Shown here in pieces: positions 34,951-46,269 of a stretch of DNA of 64,000 nt (position 1 is the stretch's first letter; every line of letters starts with the position of its first letter). Source of the DNA: Ophioderma brevispina. Taxonomy: Eukaryota; Echinodermata; Ophiuroidea; Amphilepidida; Ophiodermatidae. The position numbers and the translations under genes were made by a program. A model generated the notes under the pieces. The model saw nothing but the letters and a program-made list of their open reading frames with translations, searched no databases and was not told the origin of the DNA. The DNA lies in contig JAMKCH010002975.1 of assembly GCA_023653785.1 (NCBI GenBank), positions 62,001 to 126,000 of the forward strand. The letters are read 5' to 3'.

Positions 34951-36611
34951 TGGTAGATATGTTGCTTGGTAAGCTATGACCTAACATTTTTGGGCAGAAC
35001 AAAGATCCGTAACTTATAGCTGGACCTAATTTATATTCAATGTTTTTAGAAATATACAAAAGAGGGAGATCTAGCGACCTATGCTAACAACGCGGTAAAT
35101 TGAATAGAAATGAGGTTACGCGGCAATTTACTGGTTTTGGTTCTGTACAAAGATGTTAGGTTACAGTCTGCCAAACAACTTCTTTCATGATTTTTGTTCA
35201 TCTTTGTTTCCTTTTCGGAAAATGATGAAATATACGGTTAAGGTTAATTGAACACACAGTAGAAGCCCAAGGTTTATTTATTCGAGAAAGAGGACAGGTA
35301 TCTTGTGCTTTGCGTCTTGAAAAAATATCTCAATCTTAATCGGGGTGATGATAGCATCTGAAATCTTTTCAACTGCATGGGTAATAACAATGGCTCTGTA
35401 CTTCCAGATAAAAAGGAATTTGACGTGCTTTATCCCCTGCATACCGAGCGGATTTACTGGATATCAAAGTGATACTATTTGCTCGAGCCAAATTTGCAAC
35501 ATGATGTACATATACTGGTCACTGATATTTAGAGAAGAAATTGTGATGACACTTTATTCATTTTCAAACAAATGTGCAACTCTTGGACTTGACATATCCC
35601 AGAGTATTGAAAGGTGTAATATTTAATAATAATCTGTGCAGAAATCAGTTACTTCGCCGATATGCGTAATCAAAGTCCTTATGCAAGCATCTTTCTCTCT
35701 TTGATCCCATCGCCTATAAGACGGGCTGAGCATTCACAGGCGAATCGTTTTGAACTCGAATTTGGCAAAAAACAAAACAATCGGCTTTCAATTTCAAACT
35801 GACTTAAAATGAAATATGTTTTTAGAAGTTCATAATGTCCACATTTTTATGATGTGTCATTTTCTATATTTAAAAAGTTTCGAATACTCCCTTGCTGATA
35901 AGGTCAAAAGGTGATTTGGTCGATTTGAATCTTGCGGAATCACTGACGACATATAGATTTGCAAAGCGGCCTATTCCGAAGCTCTAGCTTATAAACACAC
36001 TACTACGGAAAGGCGGCGGAAAAAGTTATAAAACTAAAGCTAAAAATAGCTTTAGATTTAGTATAGATGCGATATGAGCCGTTTTTTGAGGTAATGAGTT
36101 CCATAACATGTGAAGGATCATATGACAACTCCAAATCAGCAATATAAAAATGAAAGGTTATTTGCGGCTGCAAATTAGGGGCAAAAACATTATTTTCAAA
36201 AACACGCGAAAATTGGCCAAAAAGACCGGAAAATTCAAATGAGCCTTTGCACATACGTCAAATTTTTGAAAACTATTTTATGTTGATATCTTGCTAGAAG
36301 ACCCAAACAAATTATTATATTTAACATAAAACCTGTAGTAAAATTTTTACGGGTGTATGGTTGCAAAATACACGTCATTTTCCATAGATTTTGTACAGTA
36401 ACGTTCAGCAACATCCCGATGAAATTGTTGTTTCATCACAGAAAGGGTTTATTATTTTTAATGGTTACTAATAATTGTTTATCTACATGTATGTGGACAT
36501 ATATCAGCAAAAAATAGCTTTTGTTCTTTGATTTAAAAAAAAATATTCCTCAGATGACTTCACGTTAGTGCCCAAGGGGGGGGGGGGGGGGGGGGGTCAT
36601 GGGCCCTCAAA

Positions 36612-36989
36612 TACCCACTGTTAGAAATTTCTGTAAAAAAAATAAAAAAAATAAAAAAAATAAAAAAAATAAAAAATTTTGTTTAGAAAACAATAATAAA
36701 CCTAAAAAGCAAAAAAAACATCAAAAAATGTTAATTTACGGAATATTTCAAAAATTTGCTGGCAGACAATATTTCCGGACTTTTTTTTGAGTTCCGTAAT
36801 TATAAATTACAGACAATATTCTGTAAAATACACATTTTTTCCCACAATATGAGACACATTTCTGTTAAAATTACTGATCAAAGTTCCGTTGAATTGACAG
36901 AAATTCCGTTAAAATTTACCCTAAAAAAAGTTGGAAATACTGCTGGCCAGAAAATTCCTAAATTGACGGAAAATTTTTTTAACAGGGTA
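36612..36989. mobile_element. MITE, CACTGTTA-ended, copy 1
   Basis: Starts CACTGTTAGAAATTTCTGTAAA and ends TTTAACAGGGTA, with TA at the edges. The interior has many CCGTAAATT/AATTTACGG-type phrases that can pair with each other. A run of AAATAAAAA units (36637-36675) expands the left side. TA flanks and the small size suggest a Tc1/mariner-mobilised MITE, but no transposase is present. Confidence 0.7.
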
Positions 36990-37550
36990 ATTAACACATT
37001 AACGGCTTGACCGATTTTAATTTTTTGTTGGTATGAAAAGAAGCGCATTTAAAAGAATATTACAAAAAAAATTCGGCGCAAAAAAAAATCCCACGCGGAA
37101 AGCAGCCAGTGCGAAAACAAATTTTGAGGGTCCATAGGACCCCCCCCATCAATTTTAATGTACCACATGACATAATCATAAAGGAAAACTCACAAATCCA
37201 ATAGGGGCATTGTTGTATTCCAAGGGGAATATCATGATCGTTACAAAAACGCGGATATCGTCGTAATTAGGGTTGTTATTTGGAGATGGCGAGTACGCGC
37301 GTACATTGTTTGGGTGTCAAAATCGTCACAAATACAAAATAAGGGTATGATTTTCACGTCGAAAATTAGTGTTTAGGGTGTGAAAATAGTGGATTTTCTT
37401 CCGAATATTTCCTTATATCCCCTGGTAGTTTTCGCCGGAGTGATTTTGATCGTTTTCTAATTTGAAGAACCAAATAACCAAGTAGTTTTTGAAACGGCGT
37501 GCTCTCATTACAAGCCGGCCGTCTCAGCCGTCGTGTTTGTTTTTGATGCG

Positions 37551-37580
37551 TTCTTCTTCTTCTTCTTCTTCTTCTTCTTT
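37551..37580. repeat. (CTT)n microsatellite
   Basis: About nine CTT units following GCGTTCTT. The matching place in unit B (40690-40716) has shorter, interrupted CTT runs. Confidence 0.9.
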
Positions 37581-38102
37581 ATATCAACAATTCAACTGGC
37601 TTCTAGATCAGTCATCGGTTGACGTATTGTGACTAGACTTACATCACATGACCGCTGACTTGGACCATTATGTAATATGACATTGACCCTGTCTGACCTT
37701 TGACCTGGCCACAGGCGCCAAATATGTGATTTAATTGTCAAAATTATCTTCTTCTACAGGATTACGCCGAGATCGACAAAGTTCGGCACAGGAACCACTG
37801 ACCCGTGCTCTCATATAGGGTGTTTCAGGGATAAGGAGTCAAAAGGTCATTAAGGGGGTTCATTCCGGTTTGACACCCACAAATTTGTAAAAAATATTCA
37901 AAAAATCGCGGTCCTTACAAATACGTAACAGAGTGACGTCCTTAGAGCACATCTATTGTTACCAGGCAGGGTCTTAGGTGTTGTCCACAGTTTCAGGATC
38001 GACGGTAATATTAAGGGCACTTCCGGTCAAAAACCAAAAATATTCCAAAATATTCAAAAAAAATTTTATCTCAAAACCCAAACAGAACAGTGACTTAACT
38101 GT

Positions 38103-41100
38103 GTAGATATGTTGCTTGGTAAGCTATGACCTAACATTTTTGCGCAGAAACAGCAGATCCTTAAACGTATAGCTGGACCTAATTTATATCAATTGTTTTT
38201 AGGAAAATATACAAAAGAGGGAGATCTAGCGACCTATGCTAACAAAGCGGTAAATTGAATAGAAATGAGGTTACGCGGCAATTTACGGGTTTGGTTCTGT
38301 ACAAGATGTTAGGTCAGTCTGCCAAAGAACAACTTCTTTCATGATTTTTGTTCATCTTTGTTTCCTTTTCGGAAAATGATGAATATACGGTTAAGGTTAA
38401 ATTGAACACACAGGTAGAAGCCCAGGTTTATTTATTCGAGTAAAGAGGACAGGTGGTATCATTGTGTTTTGCGTCATGAAAAAGATATAGCTCAATCTTA
38501 ATCCGGTGATGATAGCATCTGAAATCTTTTCAACTGCATGGGTAATAAAAAATGGCTCTGACTTCCAGATAAAAGGGAAATTTGACGTGCTTTATCCCCT
38601 GCATACCGAGCGGATTTACTGGATATCAAAGTGATACTATTTGCTCGAGCCAATTGCAAAAACATGATTGTACATCTACTGTCACTGATATTAGAGAAAG
38701 AAATGTGATGACACTTTATTCATTTTCAAACAAATGTGCAAACTTTGGACTTGAGCAATTATCCCAGAGTATGAAAGGGAATATTTATACAATCTGTGCA
38801 GAATCAGTTACTTCGCCGATATGCGTAATCAAGTTCCTTATGCAAGCATCGTCTCCTTTGATCCCATCGCCTATAAGACGGGCTGAGCATTCACAGGCGA
38901 ATCGTTTTGAAACTCGGAAATTTGCAAACAAAACAGTCGACTTTCAATTTTCCAAAACTGACTTAAAATGAAATATGTTGAGACGTCATCAATGTCCACA
39001 TTTTTATGATGTGTCCTTTTTATAGATTTAAAAAGTTTCGAATACTCCATTGCTGATAGGTCAAAAGGTGAATTTGGTCGATTTGACTCTTTGCGGAATC
39101 ACTGACGACATATAGATTGCAAAGCGCCTATTCACGAAGATATAGGCACATAAACACACTACTACGACAGGCGGGAAAAAAGTTATAAAAAGAAAGCTAA
39201 AAAATAGCTTTAGTTTTAGATATAGATGCGATATGAGCCGTTTTTTGAGGTAATGAGTTCATATACATGTGAGTGTCATTAGGGGGACAACCCCAAATCA
39301 GCAATTAAAAAATGAAATTGGTTATTTGGGCTGCAAATTAGGGCAAAACATTTATTTTCAAAAACACGCGAAAATTGGCCAAAAAGCCCCGGAGGACAAA
39401 TTCAAATGAGCACTTGCCACCTACGTCAACTTTTGAAAACTTATTTTATGTTGATACTCTATTCTAGAAGACCCAAATAACATATACTTAAAATAAAACC
39501 TGTTATTTTTACGGTGTTTGTTGCAAAATACACGTCATTTTCCCATAGATTTTTGGAACCAGTAACAGTTCAGCACCATCCACGATGAAATGTTGTTTCA
39601 TACAGAAAAGGTTTATTATTTTACTGTATATAATTTTATTCTACATGTATGTGTGCCCATATATCAGCAAAAAATAGCTTTGGTTCGTTGATTTAAAAAA
39701 AAATATTCTCAGAGACTTCCGTTAGTGCCAAGGGGGGGGGGGGGGGGTGCCATGGGGCCCCTCAATACACGGTTAGAAAATTTCTGTAAATAAGAAAAAC
39801 AGGTTTTTTACGTAAATTTAGGAAAAATTTGTTTAGAAAAAATAAAAATAAACAAGCAAAAAACAAACATAAAAAATTTTAAGTTACGGAAATATTCAAA
39901 ATTTCTGGCAGCATATTGCCGGACTTTTTTTTTCGTTCCGTAATTATAAATTACAGAAATATATGTTAAAATACACATTTTTCCCACAATATGAGACACA
40001 TTTCTGTAAAAATTACTGTCAAGTTCCGTTAATTGACAAAATTCCGTAAATTTACCCTTAAAAAAGTCTGGGAAAATACTGCTGCCAGAAATTTCCGTAA
40101 ATTTACGGAAATTTTTGTTAACAGTGTAATTTAAAACATGAACGGCATGACCGATTTTAATTTTTTTTGGTATGAAAAGAAGCGCTATTGTTTAAAAGAA
40201 TTTACAAAAAAACATTCGGGCCCGCAAAAATCCGCACGAGTTTAAAGAAGCCCGTGCGAAAACCAAAAATTTTGAGGGTCCATGGACCCCCCCCCATCAC
40301 TTTGTAATGTACCACATGACATTACATCATAATAAGGAAAACTTACAAATCCAATAGGGGGCACTGTATTCCAGGTGGATATCATGCTCGTTACAAAAAC
40401 GCGTAAATTAGGGTTGTTTTGGAGATGGGGGCGATGTACGCGCGCTACTTGTTTGGGGTAACGGCAAAAATCGTCAAAAATACAAAATTAGGGTATGCTT
40501 ATCACGTCGAAAAATACGTGTTAGGGTTGTGACAATAGTGGATTTTTTCCCGACTATTTCCTTATTATTATCCATGGTAGTTTATCCGAGTGATTTTGAT
40601 CGTTTTCTAATTTGAAGAAAACCCAAGTATTTTGAACCCGGCGGCTCTCATTACAAGACGCCGTCAGACCGTCTTGTTCTGTTTTGATGCGTTCTTCTTT
40701 TCTTCGTATTCTTCTTCTCTATCAACAACTTCAATGCTTCTAGCTCAGTCACGGTTTGACCGTTTCTGACTAGACTACATCAAATGACCGCTGACTTGAA
40801 CCATTTATGCCATATGACATTGACCCCTGTCTCGACCTTTGACCGGCCACAGGCGTCAAATATGTGAAATTGTCAAAAATTATTCTTCTTCTACAGCGAA
40901 TACGCCGCCCGCGGATATCGACCCCAAAGTTCTACATGAAAACCACGACCTGGCCTATATAGGGTTCAGGGATAAGGAGGCAAAGGTCATTAAGGGGGGT
41001 CTTTCCGGTTTGAAACCAAAAAATTGTAAAAATATTCAAAAAATAGCGGTCCGTACAAATTACGTAACAGAGTAGAGTGACGTCATTAGCGCACATGTAT

Positions 41101-41259
41101 TGTTACCAGCAGGGTCTTCGGGTTGTCCACAGTTTCCGGAGCGAAGGTCCCCAATTTTTTTAAAAAAAGGGGTCATTCCGGTCCCAAAAAAACCAAAAAA
41201 TATTCCAAATATTCAAAAATTTTACTCAAAACCCAAACATTAGTACCAGTGACTTAACT
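38103..41259 (+). repeat. 3.15-kb tandem duplication, unit B
   Basis: Aligns to 34953-38100 from GTAGATATGTTGC to GTGACTTAACT with a 3,150-bp offset. Differences are dominated by one- to three-base indels and homopolymer length changes (for example the G run at 39732-39747 is shorter). Two apparent units only; the sequence after 41259 departs from the start of a third. Confidence 0.9.
39766..40128. mobile_element. MITE, CACTGTTA-ended, copy 2
   Basis: The unit B counterpart of 36612-36989: starts TACACGGTTAGAAAATTTCTG and ends TTTTGTTAACAGTGTA. It shows the right terminal repeat and the TA edge more cleanly than copy 1, and lacks most of the AAATAAAAA expansion. Confidence 0.7.
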
Positions 41260-42095
41260 TGATATAGCTTATTGTACCCCTGGTGTATGCAAGGTATTTT
41301 GTTTCGGAGGTCAAGGTCATTTAAGCACAATTTAACTAATAATATTAAAAAAAGGTAAATAATTTTAAGAAATTTCTTATCTCAGAACCAAGCATAGTAG
41401 ATTTTTTTATTGCATTGGAACAATGATTTTGTCGTGTACACGAGGTTTTTTTTATACCGGGATCAAGGTCATTAAGGGGGTCAAAAGGTCAATTTTGCAA
41501 AAAATGCTAAAAATAAGACCAAATTGGCTATTCTAAGCCTATAGAAGACAGATAAAGCTTGGTTATTTGTGCAGTGATTGGTAAAATAATGGTAAAAAAT
41601 AAGTCTATGATAGTCTTGACCCCTAAGGTCAAAGTTCAAGGTCAAGGTAAAAATCTACCAAAACAACGTTCCGATTGAGCTTGAAATTTGTCAGGGAATC
41701 CTAGTGGCATCATAAATACAGAACAAGTACAGTTGACCCAATCCGTGACCCAGGGTTCACCTTATAGGGGTAAAAGTCAAATCTCTGACATGCGTGGATT
41801 GAGTTGAAACCCCTCAATAATATGTGCTTTAAAGTTGTTAAACACCGTAAAAATAAATAATGACATTGCGACATGTTGGTGATGAAGGTACCGGGGTCAA
41901 AAGGTCAAGTCACCTCAAGGGGTATTAAGGGGATCACAATCCATTCCCAATACGGCAGTCTTGTAAATTAGATCTGTTATCAGGTCTAGTTTCTCTCTGT
42001 CGTCGTCTCATACACATTTCATTTCGGACGTGCAATCACACTAAGATCACGGATGTTTCACATAAATATAGTGATGGGGTGTGCAGATACGGAAT
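41260..42095. other. Repeat-like DNA rich in AGGTCA half-sites
   Basis: AGGTCAAGGTCA occurs at 41308-41319, TCAAGGTCA at 41463-41471 and 41636-41644, and AGGTCAAAGTTCA (direct repeat, one-base spacer) at 41626-41638; AAAGGTCAAG follows near 41900. The phrases recur with 'attaaggggg' spacers, as in the tails of units A and B, so they look like part of a repeat family. They match nuclear-receptor half-site consensus, but function is not shown. Confidence 0.5.
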
Positions 42096-42097
42096 TG

Positions 42098-42412
42098 TAC
42101 ACTGTTAAAACAAATTTCAGTTAATTACGGACATTTCTGGACAGAATTTCCAGACTTTCTGGGAAATTTACAGAATTCTGTCAATTAACGGAACTTTGAC
42201 AGTAATTTACAGAAATTTGTCTCATCTTATGGAAACATGCGTATTTTACAAAAAAAAAACGTTGGAAATTTTGCTGCCTGAAAATTCCGTAAAATTCCTT
42301 TAATTAACATTTTTATGTTTTTGTTTGTTATATTTATTGTTTTCTAAAAACAGATTTCCGTTAAATACGGAAAATCTGTTTCTTAATTCCGGAAATTTTT
42401 AACAGTTTGTAA
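42098..42412. mobile_element. MITE, CACTGTTA-ended, copy 3 (inverted)
   Basis: Starts TACACTGTTAAAACAAATTT and ends GGAAATTTTTAACAGTTTGTA. Compared with copies 1 and 2 the inside reads in reverse complement (GACAGTAATTTACAGAAAT...TCATCTTATGG against CCACAATATGAGACACATTTCTGT), so it is an independent insertion outside the tandem duplication. Confidence 0.7.
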
Positions 42413-42439
42413 AAAGTCTTTTTCTACCAATCAAAATAA

Positions 42440-42800
42440 GGCCATACCTATTTCATTTCGAGTTTTTAGTCCCCAAACCCAGGCCGTCGTCATGGGGGGT
42501 GGGGTGGAACCACCCCCCCCAGCGATCCTCAAGAAGAAGAGAAGGAAAGGAAAAAAGAGCCCAAGAGAAGGAAGGGAGAGGGAGAGAAAGAGAAGAGAAA
42601 GAAAAGAAAGAAAGAGAGAAAAGAAGGGGAAGAAAGAACGAAAAAAAAAACAAAAGCGCGGCATAGAAGATAAATAAGATTGAACTCCAAACTTAATAGC
42701 ACAAATTCCAAAAATATCAACAATATTTAAAATGGCTTACCGCACCAAGCCAATTTTGTTGTTTCAAGTGGAGCCAATGGTAATCATGCATTGGTAATGT
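42440..42800 (+). repeat. Dispersed repeat R5 with purine-rich tract, copy 1
   Basis: GGCCGTCGT.ATG then a GGGGT-rich stretch, CCCCAGCGATCCTCAAGAA, a GA-rich tract (42535-42655), TTGAACTCCAAA, ATTTAA.AATGGCTT, AAGCCAA and CAATGGTAATCA recur in order at 60840-61140. The overlapping lysine/arginine-rich and phenylalanine/leucine-rich ORFs come from the purine tract and are not genes. Confidence 0.75.
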
Positions 42801-43734
42801 GCCAAGCAAAATGGGTTTTAAAATAAATTAAGAATCACGAGCTTGGCAGTGGCATGGGCAAATAGGAGGGGAGCCCATGGGCCATTCCCCCTAGTTTGGT
42901 CTACCACGTTAACAATATTGGCGCCGCTATGGGTAGTTAGCCTGTCGGCAGTACAGGTTGATACTGCACATCTCAGTTGGAGCCAAAATTAGAAAACTAG
43001 TCTACCCCTCAAAAAGTGGCCATCCTTGAAGGTTCTGATAGCTTCAAAATCAAAGAGCTTCGGGGGGGTTCGCCCCCTGGAATTCCGGAGGGGCTTCTGC
43101 CCCTGCCACCCCACCAAGGGCATTTAAATGGGGCCCCTGGACCCACCCGTTCAGGGCTTTCCGGTTTTGCGCACATTGTGTCAGGCCACGTGCGGTATGC
43201 AGTTTGGTTCGAAGATCAACAACGAAAAGGTCTCTAAGGGCCTCTTAGGACAGTTTTTAATGGCCCTTAAGGGGTCGCGAACGCCATGGCCGTTAGAAGG
43301 CATGGTTTTTATTTGCTCACTACGCTTCCAAGGATTCTTACTGCGGCCAATAATATTTCCTCAGTTTACACCCCCCCCCCCCTTGACAAAATGTCTAGAG
43401 AACGGCCTTGACTCCATTAACACGGATGGATTTGTGCAATAAAAATTGCCGAATACGAGAAGACCCGCTGATTCCCAAGACCTCACTAAGATTTTCCCTA
43501 TAGGTCTATGAAAGTATCCCGATTAGACTTTCTTTGAAATTTAGAGAATGTACGACATTAAAAGCACTGACGTGCTCAAATTGATACTTTCGCACATAGG
43601 TCTAGTACATGATATAAGAGAGAAATGAAATACACGAAAAAACTTCAATAAAATCACAAGTTAATATCAGGGCAGGGTACAATTAGAGACTATAGCCTAT
43701 TCCTACAGGTAAAGTTACAGGCACATTATACAAA
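42800..43734. other. No recognisable gene
   Basis: Includes a hairpin-like stretch near 43065-43110 (GGGGGGTTCGCCCCC and GGGGCTTCTGCCCC). The overlapping ORFs at 43016-43442 have no familiar motif. Confidence 0.4.
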
Positions 43735-43918
43735 TATACTCGTTTAGGGTAGCAAAATTATATCAAAATAATTCTTCAGGGTGCATTTTTAACCAGTCAC
43801 GCAGATTACTTGTTTAGAGCAGTAAAATTAAACCAAAATACTTGTTTAGGGTAGCGAAATCAACCAAAGTACTTGTTTAGGGTAGCAAAATCAACCAAAA
43901 TACTTGCTTAGGGTGTTT
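43735..43918 (+). repeat. Minisatellite, unit about 32-37 bp
   Basis: Four to five copies of a unit like ACTTGTTTAGGGTAGC followed by AAAATCAACCAAAAT, at about 43738, 43810, 43842, 43872 and 43904. One unit is interrupted by an extra segment (43770-43808). Confidence 0.75.
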
Positions 43919-44034
43919 TTCTTGCCAAGTGAAAATACGCGCTTATACGTTTTGGGAGGCTATACACGAGAATGATATCCACCTGAAATACAAGTGCCCC
44001 CGGGCAAATCCGAAGTTACCAAAATTTGAAACAT

Positions 44035-44700
44035 CGGGATATAAGAGCTTATAAGTATGTTTTCAGGGGACGTTTAAAGACACTGGTGGAATATGCCTCT
44101 CTAACATGTCTAATGTTAACAGGAAGCATGTTCCGCAGCCTAGGACCAATTACGTTGATTGATCTGTCTCCAAATCTACGCTTGGTACGAGGAATAACAA
44201 GTCGCGTAACATCCGAAGAATACCACAGCCTTCGTCTTCATGGTCTTGTACCATCAGAATTACTATCCAACACATTATACAAATTTAGACCATCAGTAAG
44301 GTATGATGGGGCCTGTCCGTGAAGAGACTTATACACATAAAGAAGAATTTTGTATCTGATACGTTCCTTAAGCTTAACAGGCAACCAATGAAGAGTGAGC
44401 AAAAGTTATGACGAACTCTGGTCGCGACCGCATCATGCAAACACCAAACGCGCAGCTTTATTTTGCCAGCGATGGGGCCTTTTGAGATCATATAGTAATG
44501 AGTTCGCGTAGTCAATGCGGGACAAGACCAAAGATCGTACAGCATGGTTGCAAGCATCCAAAGTAATAAACAGACGAATATGCCATAAATTACGAATATG
44601 CTAATTTATACTCTTACAGGTATAGATATGAACTATAAACTAGGTATCAACAGTTTTACGTTTATCAAAAGCATTGTTAATAAAACGTAGTACTGTCATG
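44035..44700 (-). mobile_element. CR1/L2-like LINE fragment, C-terminal part of the RT polyprotein
   Basis: Minus-strand frames give, with shifts: SINQHIRNLWHIR (about 44600-44640), LVLSRIDYANSLLYDL (about 44485-44535), WLPVKLKERIRYKILLYVYK (about 44330-44390), then YGDRSINVIGPRLRN-like residues and a basic, leucine-rich end (about 44050-44160). This order (CNHAV, LVLSR.DY.NSLL, LHWLPV..RI.YKILL.VYK.LHG, GDR....GPRLWN.LP) is the familiar tail of CR1/L2-group LINE proteins. The endonuclease and the catalytic RT boxes were not found upstream. It is a dead, 5'-truncated copy. Confidence 0.8.
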
Positions 44701-46090
44701 AAATTTGAACTTGTCACTGTCAGCATGGTCAGAGAAGTTATGCAAATCAAGAGTAATTGCATCTGCTATATCAGATAACATTTTACACCTAAAATCTGAA
44801 TAGTAAGTACATCTTAACATAAATGTGTTTCGTCCTCAAATTCATTTAGATCACATAAATTAGAAATCCTGTCTTCCAAAGGCATCTTTAAATATCGACC
44901 CTTTTCAATCATTAAATGATGAGCACTTATTCTAAGTCTACTAAAATATCTGTCAAATATCTAAGAAAACATATATATAATGCTCAAGCTCCAATGTGTC
45001 CTTTTAAATACGTAGCTTAGTATTGGAAATTGGTTAACAAACCGATAAATCAAAAACTGTCATATTTTTTTTACGTAGATTAAATCCATAAAATCAATTT
45101 CTTGAACCAGATGGCATCTCAATAGTTGGCAATTTAATACCACAGATGACCAAGAGAAATAGCCCGTATCACAAAGTCTCTGTCTCTAGCAAGCATGAAT
45201 TACAAGTATAATTACAATCCCTAAAGTCATTTGCCCTGTCTTTCAGAGACCACCATATTGAATTTATAAACAAAGGAATGTAATAAAAAGGGATAACTAC
45301 CAATTCTCTCAGATTGCAGCCCTAACACAGCATTTCGTGAGGGGGTTTTCTTACTGAACACCTTAAAACAGTTTTAACAGAATTGTAATATGTTAAAAGG
45401 TGCAACCGGTTAGTTTATACCAATGGAAAGAAACTTTAAGTTTAGTTGATTGATTATAGTTCAATAAATATGTGGGCTAAACCTCAAATCATAACACAAT
45501 TGGGTTAACAGATAGGAATATAAACAACTTCATGTCTACAGATTAAAAGAAGAGCTATACCATGTGCTCCGCGGAATTTAAAGTAAGCTGTTGAAGCCTT
45601 TGTCCTTTACAAGTGCTCCTCCATAGCTTTAGAAAGTGGACCCCGAAGGAACAAAAATGTATCCCGGTAACTAGTACTTTCACCAGCAAGTTACTATTAA
45701 CGAGTAAATGTCCATATTTTAAATTTGAATTTCTTAAACACCCTAGGAGGAGGTATGGAGGGTCCTACACCACTTTATCAAATATCATATTTTGACTTAT
45801 ACAATATTAACCAATAATTTCCATTTCATACAAAAATCAGTAAAGTTATCAGAGCCTACTGTATCCTTTTGGCACTTCTACGGATAAACGTAGCAAAATC
45901 ATCAGGCATACATAAACAACTCAAATCAATGTTATGGTAACTGAATCAGTATCCCTAAGAAGTCAAAAATAGTAGGTAAAATTCACTTTAAAGAAATATT
46001 GAAAAAACATATGGACTTAAAAAGCACCCTGTTTTAAACAACCACCAGTTGTCTCATGAAATAAAATCATTGGTAACCTGATAATAAACA
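44701..46090. other. No recognisable gene
   Basis: AT-rich DNA upstream of the LINE tail. It might hold further decayed LINE sequence, but I could not read RT motifs in it. Confidence 0.35.
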
Positions 46091-46094
46091 CCTC

Positions 46095-46260
46095 TCCCCC
46101 ACTCCCCCCTCTTCCCTTCTCCTCTGGAAGAAGAAGGTCTAAAGGGAAACTCGCGGAAATATAGGGTGGGGAAGGGGGGGGGGGGGAGGGGGGGGTGTGG
46201 AGGGGGAGCGGGAAAGGGAAGAGGGGGTGGGGGGGGGGAGGGGGGGCAAGGAATCGGAAA
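46095..46260. repeat. Purine/pyrimidine low-complexity tract, G-rich in its right part
   Basis: C/T-rich at 46090-46130, then G-rich with GGGGGAGGGGGG-type runs at 46165-46255. The proline-rich minus-strand ORF across it is an artefact of composition. Confidence 0.7.
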
Positions 46261-46269
46261 AATCCCCCG

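Larger units (their letters stand above)
34953..38100 (+). repeat. 3.15-kb tandem duplication, unit A
   Basis: Begins GTAGATATGTTGCTTGGTAAGC and ends CAGTGACTTAACT. The whole unit aligns head-to-tail with 38103-41259. It contains, in order: an AT-rich part with matching short ORFs, a poly-G run (36578-36596), a MITE (36612-36989), a CTT microsatellite (37551-37580) and TGACCTTTGACC-type phrases. No protein gene is recognised. Confidence 0.9.

Noticed and set aside
35345..38971. Repeated ORF pair containing IPCIPSGFTGYQSDTICSSQ in both tandem units
   Set aside because: Similarity is explained by the 3.15-kb duplication; the rest of the frame is not kept between units, and no splice borders or family were seen.
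42431..42723. Lysine/arginine-rich plus-strand and phenylalanine/leucine-rich minus-strand ORFs
   Set aside because: Both are translations of the GA-rich tract in repeat R5; the same happens at 60825-61022.
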